Translations under genes and position numbers: made by a program
Notes under the pieces: model-generated
The model's input: only the letters and a program-made list of their open reading frames with translations
Database searches by the model: none
What the model was told of the DNA's origin: nothing
Part shown: positions 1 to 8,412 of the stretch, piece by piece
Layout: every line of letters begins with the position of its first letter
Position numbering within the stretch: the first letter of the stretch is position 1
Assembly: GCA_003021005.1 (NCBI GenBank)
Contig: PXRI01000017.1
Span: forward strand, 185,542 to 249,541
DNA length: 64,000 nucleotides
Reading direction: 5' to 3'
DNA from: Halobacteriales archaeon QS_1_69_70
Lineage (GTDB): Archaea; Halobacteriota; Halobacteria; Halobacteriales; Haloarculaceae

Positions 1-762
1 GCGCTGTCGGTGAACCCGGACTTCATCGTCTGCGACGAGCCGACGAGCGCACTCGACGCCTCCATCCAGGCGCAGGTGCTGAACACGATGAACGAGCTAC
101 AGGACGAGTTCGGGCTCACCTACCTGTTCATCAGCCACGACTTGAGCGTCATCCGGTACATCGCCGACCGTGTCGCGGTGATGTACCTCGGGGAGATCGT
201 GGAACTCGCCGAGAAGGAGGAGCTGTTCGAGAACCCGAAGCACCCCTACACCGACGCGCTGCTGTCGGCGATCCCGGCCCCGGATCCCCGGGCGACCGAG
301 ACGCGGGCCCCGCTGGAGGGCGACGTGCCGTCGCCGATCGACCCGCCGAGCGGCTGCCGGTTCCGGACCCGGTGTCCGGAACTCATCGCGCCGCCGGAGT
401 ACGACTTCTCCGAGGCCGAGTGGGACGCCGTCCGGGCGTTCACCCGCGCCGTCGACCGCCGCGCGCCGGCCATCGACGCCGCGGAGGCCGACGAGGAGCG
501 CGACGCCGGGACCCTGCGCCGGGAGCTCCGGATGACATACTTCGAGGACGTCGACGTCGGCGGCGAGGCGGGCGAGGTCGTCGACGAGGCGATCGCTGCC
601 GTCGTCGACGGCGACCCCGAGACCGCCGACGCGTTGCTCCAGGAGGCCTTCGCCGAACGAAGCATCTGCGCCCGGGAGGTGCCGAACTACGTACTCGAGC
701 CGGAGCTGGGTGGCAGCGTCCACGTGGCGGACTGCCACCTCCACCGCGGGGACGCCGACTAG
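1..762 (+). CDS. Peptide/nickel-type ABC transporter ATP-binding subunit (3' part)
   Basis: The window opens inside this gene; the reading frame is open from base 1, so the Walker A region lies outside. What remains shows the Walker B and D-loop stretch [15 protein letters not shown], then the switch histidine in [16 protein letters not shown]. The [12 protein letters not shown] motif and the following CRFRTRCPE mark the C-terminal extension of DppD/DppF/OppF ATPases. These hydrolyse ATP on the cytoplasmic face to drive import of di- or oligopeptides or related solutes. The acidic tail after the cysteine motif is about 110 residues, longer than in bacterial OppF but common in haloarchaeal members. 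Permease and binding-protein genes would lie upstream. Substrate cannot be told from this fragment. Confidence 0.93.
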   Translation, partial: ALSVNPDFIVCDEPTSALDASIQAQVLNTMNELQDEFGLTYLFISHDLSVIRYIADRVAVMYLGEIVELAEKEELFENPKHPYTDALLSAIPAPDPRATETRAPLEGDVPSPIDPPSGCRFRTRCPELIAPPEYDFSEAEWDAVRAFTRAVDRRAPAIDAAEADEERDAGTLRRELRMTYFEDVDVGGEAGEVVDEAIAAVVDGDPETADALLQEAFAERSICAREVPNYVLEPELGGSVHVADCHLHRGDAD

Positions 763-782
763 CGCTTCACTGCACGGAGTTA

Positions 783-930
783 CCTCGAAAGCCCTCGGCG
801 CGCTGGCGGTCGCTGTCTCCGAAAATCGGAGATTTTCGGGATGACGAGAGACGCCGAGGCGTCTCTCGAACCAAGCAGGATATCCTCCCTTCGGTCGGAT
901 AGGGCGCCCTTTCAGTCCGCCAGGAGAGTG
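783..930. repeat. Dispersed intergenic repeat A, copy 1
   Basis: This stretch matches, in reverse orientation, sequence near 63196-63330. Shared blocks (read on the minus strand here) include CTCCTGGCGGACTGAAAG, CTATCCGACCGAAGGGAGG, and AGCGACCGC followed by AGCGCGCCGAGGGC. Copy 1 contains a hairpin with an 11-bp stem, CGAGAGACGCC at 845-855 against GGCGTCTCTCG at 858-868, and a palindrome at 820-838 (CGAAAATC / GATTTTCG). No coding sense is apparent. It could be a non-autonomous mobile repeat or a structured RNA. Confidence 0.7.
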
Positions 931-986
931 ACTGTCGGGCCGGGCGTGTGCGCATCGACCGCCGGGGGGGTGCTGGGTCCTCGGGC

Positions 987-1484
987 CTACTCGATGCGGA
1001 TCGTCGTCTCGCCGGCGGGCCGACGGCCGTCGACCGCCAGGAACGCGCTAACGACGACCTCGCCGGTCGCCGGCTCCCAGCGGGTGGGGTCGCCGACGCG
1101 CTTGATGCGGCCATCCCACCGGCGCCTGATGCGCTTGCGTTCCTGCGAGCGGAAGGATAGCTGGCCGCCGCCGACGTCCCGGAGCCGGCGCCGGGGTTCG
1201 TTGCTGGCCTCGAGGAGGCCGTCGACGGCCCACCCCCACAGCCGCGGCGTCGGCGTCTCGATGGTGACCGGGACCGGGAAGCGGTTGCGGAACTCGATGG
1301 TGATCTCGATCGGGTCGCCGGCGGCGTAGCGGTCGCGGTCGGTGACGACGGTGACGTCGACGGCGCGGCGCGCCAGCCGCTGGGGGACGAAGAAGCCGAT
1401 CAGGCGGCCGAGGTGGTCCGGGTTCTCGTCGGTGTCGAGCCCGAAGCGGTCCTCGACCTCGCGGGTGGCGTCGCCGGGGTCCAT
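987..1484 (-). CDS. Conserved-looking small protein after gatB, function unknown
   Basis: The gene encodes 165 residues starting at ATG 1484. An in-frame GTG at 1493 would give three more residues and overlap the gatB stop as GTGA, so translation is probably coupled to gatB. The centre, around YAAGDPIEITIEFRNR, has the alternating pattern of a beta-sandwich such as BsuPI- or arrestin-like folds, and the tail is rich in beta strands and arginine. There is no signal peptide, membrane segment or cysteine motif. I recognise no function; position suggests co-transcription with the tRNA amidotransferase. Confidence 0.75.
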   Translation of the reverse strand: MDPGDATREVEDRFGLDTDENPDHLGRLIGFFVPQRLARRAVDVTVVTDRDRYAAGDPIEITIEFRNRFPVPVTIETPTPRLWGWAVDGLLEASNEPRRRLRDVGGGQLSFRSQERKRIRRRWDGRIKRVGDPTRWEPATGEVVVSAFLAVDGRRPAGETTIRIE

Positions 1485-1489
1485 CGTTT

Positions 1490-2974
1490 TCACTCCTCGA
1501 GTTCGGCCCGGAGGAGGTCGTTCACGGTGCCGGGGTCGGCCGACCCGCCGGTCGCCTCCATTACCTGGCCGACGAGGAAGTTCAGCGCGCCGTCCTCGCC
1601 GGCGTGGTAGTCCTCGACGGCGCCGGGGTTGTCGGCGACCGCGGCCTCGACGGCGGCGGCGACCGCGTCGTCGTCCGTCTTGCCGAGGCCCTCCCGGTCG
1701 ACGATCTCCTCCGGCGGCAGCCCGTCGTCGAGCATCCGGCGGAGCACCGTCTCCTCGGCGTTCTTGACGGTGATGGCCGCCTCGTCCACCAGCTCGACGA
1801 GGCGGGCGAACTCGTCGAGACGGTCCCCGACGTCGGTGATCGCCATGTCGCGGTAGTTGAGTTCGCCGAGGAGGTTGTCGGCGACCCAGGTGGCGGCCAG
1901 CTCGGGGTCGAATTCGGCGGCGAGCCGCTCGTAGAAGTCCGCCACCTGCTTGGTCGAGGTGAGCTTCGAGGCGGCCTCCGGCCCGAGTCCGTACTCCTCG
2001 CGGAACCGCTCGCGGCGGGCGTCCGGTAGCTCGGGGATGTCGATCCGGCCCGTCCAGTCGGCGACCCGCAGCGGCGGGAGGTCGGCCTCCCGGAAGTACC
2101 GGTAGTCCTTCTCCGCCTCCTTCGAGCGCATCGAGACCGTGATTCCCCGCGTTTCGTCCCAGTGACGGGTCTCCTGTGCGACCGCCCGGCCGCGCTCGAT
2201 GGCGTTCCGCTGTCTGGTCTCCTCGTAGGCCAGTGCCGTCTCGGCGGCGGTGTGACTGGAGATGTTCTTGACCTCGGTGCGGTTGGCGTCGGCGAGGGCC
2301 GCCTCGACGTCGTCCCCGTCGAGAGCGTCGGCGTCGACCATCGAGAGGTTGGCGTCGACCCGGAGGGAGCCGTCCCGCGTGGCGTCGAACACGCCGAGGT
2401 ACTCGAGTACCTCCGTGAGCTTCGCGAGGAACGCCCGGGCCTCCGCGGCGCTCCGGAAGTCCGGCGCCGTCACGATTTCCATCAGGGGCGTGCCGGCGCG
2501 GTTGTAGTCGACCAGGGTGTAGTCGGCGGTGTCGATGGAGCCGCCGGCGTGGGTGAGGCTCCCGGGGTCCTCCTCGAGGTGGGCGCGCTCGATGCCGACG
2601 GTCCGGCGCTCGCCGCCGACGTCGAACGCGAGTTCGCCGCCGTCGCAGATCGGCGCGTCGTACTGGGTGATCTGGAAGTTCTTCGGGAGGTCGGGGTAGT
2701 AGTAGTTCTTCCGGTGGAACCGGGTCTCTTCGGGGATCGTCGAGCCCAGCGCCTTCCCGAGCTTGACGGCGGCCTCGACGGCCGCCTCGTTCAGCACCGG
2801 GAGCGCCCCGGGGAGGCCGAGACACACCGGACAGGTCCGGGAGTTGGGCGCCTCGTCGTCGGCCGCCGTCGTGGAACACCCACAGAAGATCTTCGTGTCC
2901 GTCTCGAGCTGGACGTGGACCTCGAGCCCGATGACGGCCGAGAGTTCGCGCGACGCGGCGGTCCCTGCGGTCAT
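1490..2974 (-). CDS. gatB: Asp/Glu-tRNA amidotransferase subunit B
   Basis: The 494-residue product matches full-length GatB. With GatA and GatC it converts Glu-tRNA(Gln) or Asp-tRNA(Asn) to the amide form in organisms lacking the direct synthetase. Visible hallmarks are the N-terminal IGLEVHVQLETDTKIFC with the zinc-type cysteines FCGCS and TCPVCLGLPG, the RKNYYYPDLPKNFQITQYD block, and LVDYNRAGTPLMEIVT. The C-terminal GatB/YqeY tail ends with VGQVMEATGGSADPGTVNDLL. Subunits A and C are not in the window, as is usual for haloarchaea where they are unlinked. A TATA-like GCTTTAGCC (minus strand GGCTAAAGC) lies 24-32 bases before the start. Confidence 0.97.
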   Translation of the reverse strand: MTAGTAASRELSAVIGLEVHVQLETDTKIFCGCSTTAADDEAPNSRTCPVCLGLPGALPVLNEAAVEAAVKLGKALGSTIPEETRFHRKNYYYPDLPKNFQITQYDAPICDGGELAFDVGGERRTVGIERAHLEEDPGSLTHAGGSIDTADYTLVDYNRAGTPLMEIVTAPDFRSAAEARAFLAKLTEVLEYLGVFDATRDGSLRVDANLSMVDADALDGDDVEAALADANRTEVKNISSHTAAETALAYEETRQRNAIERGRAVAQETRHWDETRGITVSMRSKEAEKDYRYFREADLPPLRVADWTGRIDIPELPDARRERFREEYGLGPEAASKLTSTKQVADFYERLAAEFDPELAATWVADNLLGELNYRDMAITDVGDRLDEFARLVELVDEAAITVKNAEETVLRRMLDDGLPPEEIVDREGLGKTDDDAVAAAVEAAVADNPGAVEDYHAGEDGALNFLVGQVMEATGGSADPGTVNDLLRAELEE

Positions 2975-2997
2975 TGGCGGACAGTCAACGCGGGCAC

Positions 2998-3006
2998 GCT
3001 TTAGCC
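2998..3006 (-). promoter_or_regulatory. TATA-like box for gatB
   Basis: Read on the minus strand this is GGCTAAAGC, centred about 28 bases before the gatB start at 2974. The spacing predicts a nearly leaderless transcript, the common haloarchaeal arrangement. Confidence 0.5.
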
Positions 3007-3263
3007 TGACGAACGGTGTGTGGGGCAGTCGGCCGGCGTGATTAGGTCGGCCGGCTGGATCAGGCCGTGCCGCCGGGTGCGGTCACCGGCGGTCCCGGGG
3101 TCTGTGCGGCCCGATCAGCCGGAACGAGGCCGCCGGACGTGCCGACAAGTGTATGACAGCGTCCGGAGATCGACGGGCCGGACGTCGGGTCGAACCGACG
3201 GACGACGCACGGGGGACGCCCCAGCCGGAACGTATCAGGAGGACTGTCATTGTCTGACGCAGA
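3007..3263. other. Divergent intergenic region, no gene seen
   Basis: This stretch separates the divergent gatB and coiled-coil/smc transcription units. Frames are short, arginine-rich and lack a start-proximal signal. I see no hairpin or repeat of note. Confidence 0.5.
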
Positions 3264-3269
3264 TTTATA
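3264..3269 (+). promoter_or_regulatory. TATA box for the smc operon
   Basis: TTTATA lies 25-30 bases before the ATG at 3294, in an otherwise G+C-rich stretch. It predicts a leaderless transcript for the coiled-coil protein and, by read-through, smc and scpA. Confidence 0.65.
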
Positions 3270-3293
3270 CGTACGGGGGCGCCAACCGAAGGT

Positions 3294-3608
3294 ATGGCCG
3301 GGAACCGAGTGGACGAACTCGAAGTCAAGGTGCAGGAACTCCAGGCGACGATCGACGGGCTGACCGACGAACTGGTCGAGACCAAAGAACGGCTCCACGC
3401 GCTGGAGGGTGCCGACGACGGCGGCTCCGACATCCTGGCGGGCCGGCCGACGCGTGGCGAGCCACCCCAGGAGGCGGCGGCCGAACCGCCCGCAGATGAG
3501 CCCGCGGCCTCGCCCGGGGAGGAACCGGCCGAAGCGGATAAACTCGACGAGGCCGACGGCGGGGACACGGTGGAGTCCGGATCCGGCGACGACATCATCG
3601 TCGCCTGA
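3294..3608 (+). CDS. Small coiled-coil acidic protein upstream of smc
   Basis: The 104-residue product starts with about 45 residues of heptad-like helix (VDELEVKVQELQATIDGLTD), then turns into a disordered stretch rich in Ala, Glu, Pro and Gly. Databases often label such haloarchaeal proteins as bZIP-like because of the helix; no basic DNA-binding region is visible here, so that name would be misleading. It ends 23 bases before smc and shares its promoter, so a role with the SMC complex is possible but inferred only from position. Start is the ATG just after a TATA box. Confidence 0.8.
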   Translation: MAGNRVDELEVKVQELQATIDGLTDELVETKERLHALEGADDGGSDILAGRPTRGEPPQEAAAEPPADEPAASPGEEPAEADKLDEADGGDTVESGSGDDIIVA

Positions 3609-3631
3609 TAGCCGGGCCGTCCGAGCGCGTC

Positions 3632-6600
3632 ATGCACATCAAAGAGCTCGTACTGGACGACTTCAAGAGCTTCGGGCGCGAGACCCACATCCCGTTCTAC
3701 GAGGACTTCACGACGATAAGCGGCCCGAACGGCTCCGGGAAGTCGAACATCATCGACTCCGTCCTCTTCGCGTTGGGCCTGGCGCGGACCTCCGGCATCC
3801 GGGCGGAGAAGCTGACGGACCTCATCCACAACCCCGGCCACGAGGACGACGACGCCGGGTTCGGCGGCGAGCGGGAGGCAAGCGTCGAGGTGGTGCTGGA
3901 CAACGGCGACGGCACGCTCTCCCGCGAGCAGGTGGTCTCGGCGGCCGGCTCGGAGAAGGTCGGCGAGGTCGCCGAGATCTCGATCCGGCGCCGCGTCAAG
4001 CAGACCGACGCCGACACCTACTACTCCTACTACTACCTGAACGACCGGTCGGTGAACCTCTCGGACATCCAGGACCTGCTCTCGCAGGCCGGCGTCACGC
4101 CGGAGGGGTACAACGTGGTAATGCAGGGGGACGTAACCGAGATCATCGCCATGACGGCGGCCTCGCGCCGGGAGATCATCGACGAGATCGCCGGCGTCGC
4201 CGAGTTCGACGCCAAGAAGGCCGACGCCCTGGCGGAACTGGAGACCGTCCAGGAGCGCGTCGACGAGGCGGAGCTCCGCATCGAGGAGAAGGAAACCCGC
4301 CTCGAGCAGCTCTCCGAGGAGCGGGAGACGGCGATGGAGTACAAGGACCTCCGCGAGGAGCGCGAGGTCTACGAAGGCTACCTGAAGGCCGCCGAACTCG
4401 AGGACAAGCGCGAGGAGCTCGCCGAGACCCGCGAGGCGATCGAGGAGACCGACGCGGAACTCGCCGAGCGCCGGCGCGAACTCGACGAGCGCCGCGGCCG
4501 CGTCACGCGGCTCGAGGAGGACCTGGCGGACCTGAACGCCGAGATCGAGCGGAAGGGCGAGGACGAACAGATCGAGAAAAAGCGGGAGATCGAATCGATC
4601 AAGGGCGATATCTCCCGGCTGGAGGACAAGATCGAGGCCCAGGAAGAACGGATCGAGGCGGCCGAAAGCGAGCGTCGGGAGGCGTTCGTCCAGGTCGACC
4701 GGAAGCAGGAGACGATCGAGGAGCTCGACGCCGAGATCCGGAACACGAAGGTCGAGAAGTCCTCGGTGAAGGCCGACGTCGAGGAGCTGCGGGAGGATCT
4801 CGCGGCGGTCGAAGCCGAGATAGAGGCCGTCGACACCGAGTACGAGGCCGTCCGCGAGGAGTTAGACGAAACGCGGGCGGCCCTCCAGGACCGGCGGGAC
4901 GCGCGGAACGAGCTCCAGCGCGAAACGGACCGGCTGCTGGACGAGTCCCGCCGGCGCTCCAAGGAGGAGCGCGGAAAACAGGAGGAGATCGAGGCGGCCG
5001 AAGCCCAGCTGCCGGAGCTGGACGACGACCTCGAGGACCTCCGCCGGGAGCTGGAGAAGGCGGAGGCCAACCGCGAGAACATCACCGACGCGGTCGAGGA
5101 CCTCCGGGAGGAGAAACGCGAACTGAAGGCCGACCTCGAGGCGGTCGAGGAGGACCTTTCGGCGGCCCAACAGGAGTACGCCGAGCTCGAGGCGAAGGCC
5201 GACGAGAACGGCGACGGCTCCTACGGCCGGGCGGTGACGACGGTGTTGAACGGGAACTTCGACGGCGTCCACGGGACCGTCGGGCAGCTCGGCGGGGTCG
5301 CCCCGGAGTACGCGACGGCCTGCGAGACGGCGGCCGGCGCGCGGCTCGCGAACGTGGTCGTCGACGACGACGGCGTCGGAAAGCGGTGCATCGAGCACCT
5401 CAAGTCGCGGAACGCCGGCCGGGCGACGTTCCTGCCACTGACCGAGATGGACCGCCGGGCGTTGCCGTCGGCGCCGGACCTGCCGGGCGTGGTGGACTTC
5501 GCGTACACCCTCGTCGACTTCGAGGAGACCTACGACGCGGTGTTCTCCTACGTCCTGGGCGACACGCTGGTCGTCGAGGACATGGACACCGCCCGCGAAT
5601 TGATGGGCGAGTTCCGGCTGGTGACCCTGGAGGGTGACCTCGTCGAGAAATCCGGCGCGATGACCGGCGGCTCGACGTCCGGCTCCCGCTACTCGTTCAC
5701 CAAGAGCGGGAAGGGCCAGCTGGAGCGGGTCGCCGAGCGGATCCAGGAGCTACAGGACGAGAAGGAGTCGATCCGGGCGGACGTCCGGGACGTCGAGGAG
5801 CGGCTCGACGACGCCCGGGATCGGCAGTCCGACGCCGCCGAACAGGTCCGGGAGATCGAGACCGACGTCGAGGCCGTCGAGGCGAAGCGGGAGACCGTCG
5901 AGGACCGCATCGCGGACCTCGAGGACGAACTCGAAGAGATCGAGGCCGAGCGGGAGGCGGTCGCCGATGAGATGGACGAGCTGGAGGCCGACATCGACGA
6001 GGAGACGGCCGAGATCGAGGCCCTGGAGGCCGAGATCGACGAGCTGGAGGCGGAGTTACGGGACTCGGACATCCCGGAGCTGACCGGGGAGGCGGAGTCG
6101 ATCCGCGAGGAGATCGCGGCGTTCGAAGAGCGGATGGGCGAGCTCGACGGCGACCTCAACGAGCTGGAACTCGAGCGGGGGTACGCCGAAGACGCCGTCG
6201 AGGAGCTCCACGACGACATCGAGGCCGCCCAGAACCGCAAGGCCGACGCCGAGGAGAGCATCGTCGAGCTCGAAGCGCAGATCGCCGACAAGGAGGCCGA
6301 CCTCGAGGCCGCGGAGGCTGCCGTCGCGGAGCTGGAAGACGAACTCGCCGACCTCAAGGCCGACCGGAAGGAACTCCGCGAGGAGCTGAAGGCGGCGACG
6401 GGCGCCCGCGACGAGCAGGCCGAGGCGGTCGCCTCGGTCGAGTCTGAGCTCGAGTCTCTGGGTGACGCCGAGACGCGGCTGGAGTGGGAGATCGACGAGC
6501 TGTCCTCGCAGGTTGAGGCCTACGACGCCGAGGAGATCCCGGACCACGACACCGTCGAGTCGGAGATCGAGCGGCTCACCGAGGCGATGGAGGCGCTGGA

Positions 6601-7216
6601 GCCGGTGAACATGCTCGCGATCGACGAGTACGACCGCGTCGAGGCGGACCTCGAGGAGCTCCAGGCAAAGCGGGCGACGCTCGTCGAGGAGGCCGACGGC
6701 ATCCGGGAGCGCATCGACGCCTACGAGGCCCGGAAGACGGAGACGTTCATGGAGGCCTACGAGGGCATCAACGAGGAGTTCGAGGTCATCTTCGCGCGGC
6801 TGTCCGGCGGCACGGGTGAACTCGTCCTCGAAGAGCCCGCCGAGCCGTTCGAGGGCGGGCTGACGATGAAGGCCCAGCCGGAGGACAAGCCGGTCCAGCG
6901 GCTCGACGCGATGTCCGGCGGCGAGAAGTCCCTGACCGCGCTGGCCTTCATCTTCGCCATCCAGCGGTACAACCCCGCGCCGTTCTACGCCCTCGACGAG
7001 ATCGACGCCTTCCTCGACGCCGCCAACGCCGAGATGGTCGGCGAGATGGTCGAGGAGCTGGCCGGCGACGCGCAGTTCATCGTCGTCTCGCACCGCTCGG
7101 CGCTGTTAGAGCGGTCCGAGCGCGCCATCGGCGTGATGATGCAGGAGGACAACCGCTCGGCGGTGACCGGCATCGAGCTGTCCGCGGCGGGAGGCGAGGT
7201 GGCTGCCGATGACTGA
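3632..7216 (+). CDS. smc: Chromosome partition protein SMC
   Basis: At 1194 residues this is a full SMC ATPase, which organises and separates chromosomes with ScpA. The N-terminal head has the P-loop GPNGSGKSNIIDS near residues 32-44. Two long coiled coils flank a hinge around residues 525-660 (DGVHGTVGQLGGVAPEYATA and the glycine-rich end EKSGAMTGGSTSGSR). The C-terminal head carries the ABC signature LDAMSGGEKSLTALAF and Walker B FYALDEIDAFLDAAN, followed by the switch HRSALLERSE. The coils are extremely Glu/Arg-rich, as expected for a halophile. The gene overlaps scpA by 8 bases, so the two are surely co-translated. Confidence 0.98.
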   Translation: MHIKELVLDDFKSFGRETHIPFYEDFTTISGPNGSGKSNIIDSVLFALGLARTSGIRAEKLTDLIHNPGHEDDDAGFGGEREASVEVVLDNGDGTLSREQVVSAAGSEKVGEVAEISIRRRVKQTDADTYYSYYYLNDRSVNLSDIQDLLSQAGVTPEGYNVVMQGDVTEIIAMTAASRREIIDEIAGVAEFDAKKADALAELETVQERVDEAELRIEEKETRLEQLSEERETAMEYKDLREEREVYEGYLKAAELEDKREELAETREAIEETDAELAERRRELDERRGRVTRLEEDLADLNAEIERKGEDEQIEKKREIESIKGDISRLEDKIEAQEERIEAAESERREAFVQVDRKQETIEELDAEIRNTKVEKSSVKADVEELREDLAAVEAEIEAVDTEYEAVREELDETRAALQDRRDARNELQRETDRLLDESRRRSKEERGKQEEIEAAEAQLPELDDDLEDLRRELEKAEANRENITDAVEDLREEKRELKADLEAVEEDLSAAQQEYAELEAKADENGDGSYGRAVTTVLNGNFDGVHGTVGQLGGVAPEYATACETAAGARLANVVVDDDGVGKRCIEHLKSRNAGRATFLPLTEMDRRALPSAPDLPGVVDFAYTLVDFEETYDAVFSYVLGDTLVVEDMDTARELMGEFRLVTLEGDLVEKSGAMTGGSTSGSRYSFTKSGKGQLERVAERIQELQDEKESIRADVRDVEERLDDARDRQSDAAEQVREIETDVEAVEAKRETVEDRIADLEDELEEIEAEREAVADEMDELEADIDEETAEIEALEAEIDELEAELRDSDIPELTGEAESIREEIAAFEERMGELDGDLNELELERGYAEDAVEELHDDIEAAQNRKADAEESIVELEAQIADKEADLEAAEAAVAELEDELADLKADRKELREELKAATGARDEQAEAVASVESELESLGDAETRLEWEIDELSSQVEAYDAEEIPDHDTVESEIERLTEAMEALEPVNMLAIDEYDRVEADLEELQAKRATLVEEADGIRERIDAYEARKTETFMEAYEGINEEFEVIFARLSGGTGELVLEEPAEPFEGGLTMKAQPEDKPVQRLDAMSGGEKSLTALAFIFAIQRYNPAPFYALDEIDAFLDAANAEMVGEMVEELAGDAQFIVVSHRSALLERSERAIGVMMQEDNRSAVTGIELSAAGGEVAADD

Positions 7217-8279
7217 GGACGACGAAGGGCCCCGGAGTGATAGTAGCGGCAATGGGTCCGACCTCGACGACTCGGCCGACGACATCCCGCTGAACATCGC
7301 CGGCCACGAGGCCGAGAAGGCGCGACGCGTGGATGGCGACGGTACCTCGCCCGCTGCGGACGACGCGTCCGGAACGGCCGACGAGGCGGCAGCGAACCGG
7401 ACTGGCGAGGGCGTGGGTGCCGACGACGGGTCCGAGGACGAGGGCGAGGCCGTGCTCTCGGAGTTCGATGTCGAGGGCTCGGCGGACGACGAGGTCGAGC
7501 CGGTCGAGCTGCTGGTCCAGCTGGCCGAGGAGGGCGAGATAGACCCCTGGGACATCGACGTGGTGCGGGTGACCGACAAGTTCCTGGACCGGCTGGACGG
7601 GGCGGACCTGCGGACGGGCGGCCGGGCGCTGTTCTACGCGTCGGTCCTGTTGCGGATGAAAAGCGACGTGCTGTGGGCCGACGAGGAGCCCGAGGCGACG
7701 CCCGACGAGGACCCCCGGGAGATGGTGGCGCCCGCGGCGGGCGAGGTGCCGCCTGCGCGGGATCCGTTCGCGGAGCTGGAACGGGAGATGGACCGCCGCA
7801 TCGAGCGGAAGCGCGCCCGGGGGACGCCGGAGACGCTGGACGAGCTGGTGCGGGACCTCCGGGAGCGCGAGCGGGACACCTGGTGGAAGGAGTCCCGGAC
7901 CTACGACACCTCCGAGTCGCCGTCGGGGTACAGCCGGGGCGCACAGACCCTGGACTACCGCGCCGGCGACGACGTCCGGATGGACGACGAACCGACGGCC
8001 CACGACGTCACGGGGACGGCCCACGACGAGCACATGGAGGAGATCATCACCGACGTCTACGTCGCCCTGCAGAACCACTACGACGCGGGGCGGGACGAGG
8101 TCCTGTTCGCGGAGGTGCGGGCGGCCGGCGGGTCCGTGGTCGACACGTTCCTCGGGCTCCTGTTCTTGGCCCACCGCGGCCGTGTCCACGTCGAGCAGGA
8201 CGAGTGCTTCGGGGACCTGTGGATCCAGGACCCGGCGGCGGTCGCGCCCGGGGAGACGCCGGCGCCGGCCGACGACTGA
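7209..8279 (+). CDS. scpA: Segregation and condensation protein A (kleisin)
   Basis: The 356-residue product is the kleisin partner that bridges SMC heads. After an acidic, disordered N-terminus of about 90 residues comes the ScpA core: EPVELLVQLAEEGEIDPWDI, then VTDKFLDRLDGADLRTGGRALFYASVLLRMKSD. The C-terminus forms the winged helix (HMEEIITDVYVALQNHYDAG to FLGLLFLAHRGRVHVEQDE) that would bind an SMC head. Its start lies inside the smc 3' end. No ScpB gene follows, which is usual in haloarchaea. Confidence 0.95.
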   Translation: MTEDDEGPRSDSSGNGSDLDDSADDIPLNIAGHEAEKARRVDGDGTSPAADDASGTADEAAANRTGEGVGADDGSEDEGEAVLSEFDVEGSADDEVEPVELLVQLAEEGEIDPWDIDVVRVTDKFLDRLDGADLRTGGRALFYASVLLRMKSDVLWADEEPEATPDEDPREMVAPAAGEVPPARDPFAELEREMDRRIERKRARGTPETLDELVRDLRERERDTWWKESRTYDTSESPSGYSRGAQTLDYRAGDDVRMDDEPTAHDVTGTAHDEHMEEIITDVYVALQNHYDAGRDEVLFAEVRAAGGSVVDTFLGLLFLAHRGRVHVEQDECFGDLWIQDPAAVAPGETPAPADD

Positions 8280-8412
8280 CCGGGGCCCAAACGCGGCTGT
8301 AGGAACTGCTCGTTCTGTCGGTAGCAGGGGGAACCGAACCCAAGTAGGGACGTGGGAATCGACCGGATCGACCCCTACTCCCCGCTCGACGGGCGCGGCG
8401 AACGCGGACGTC

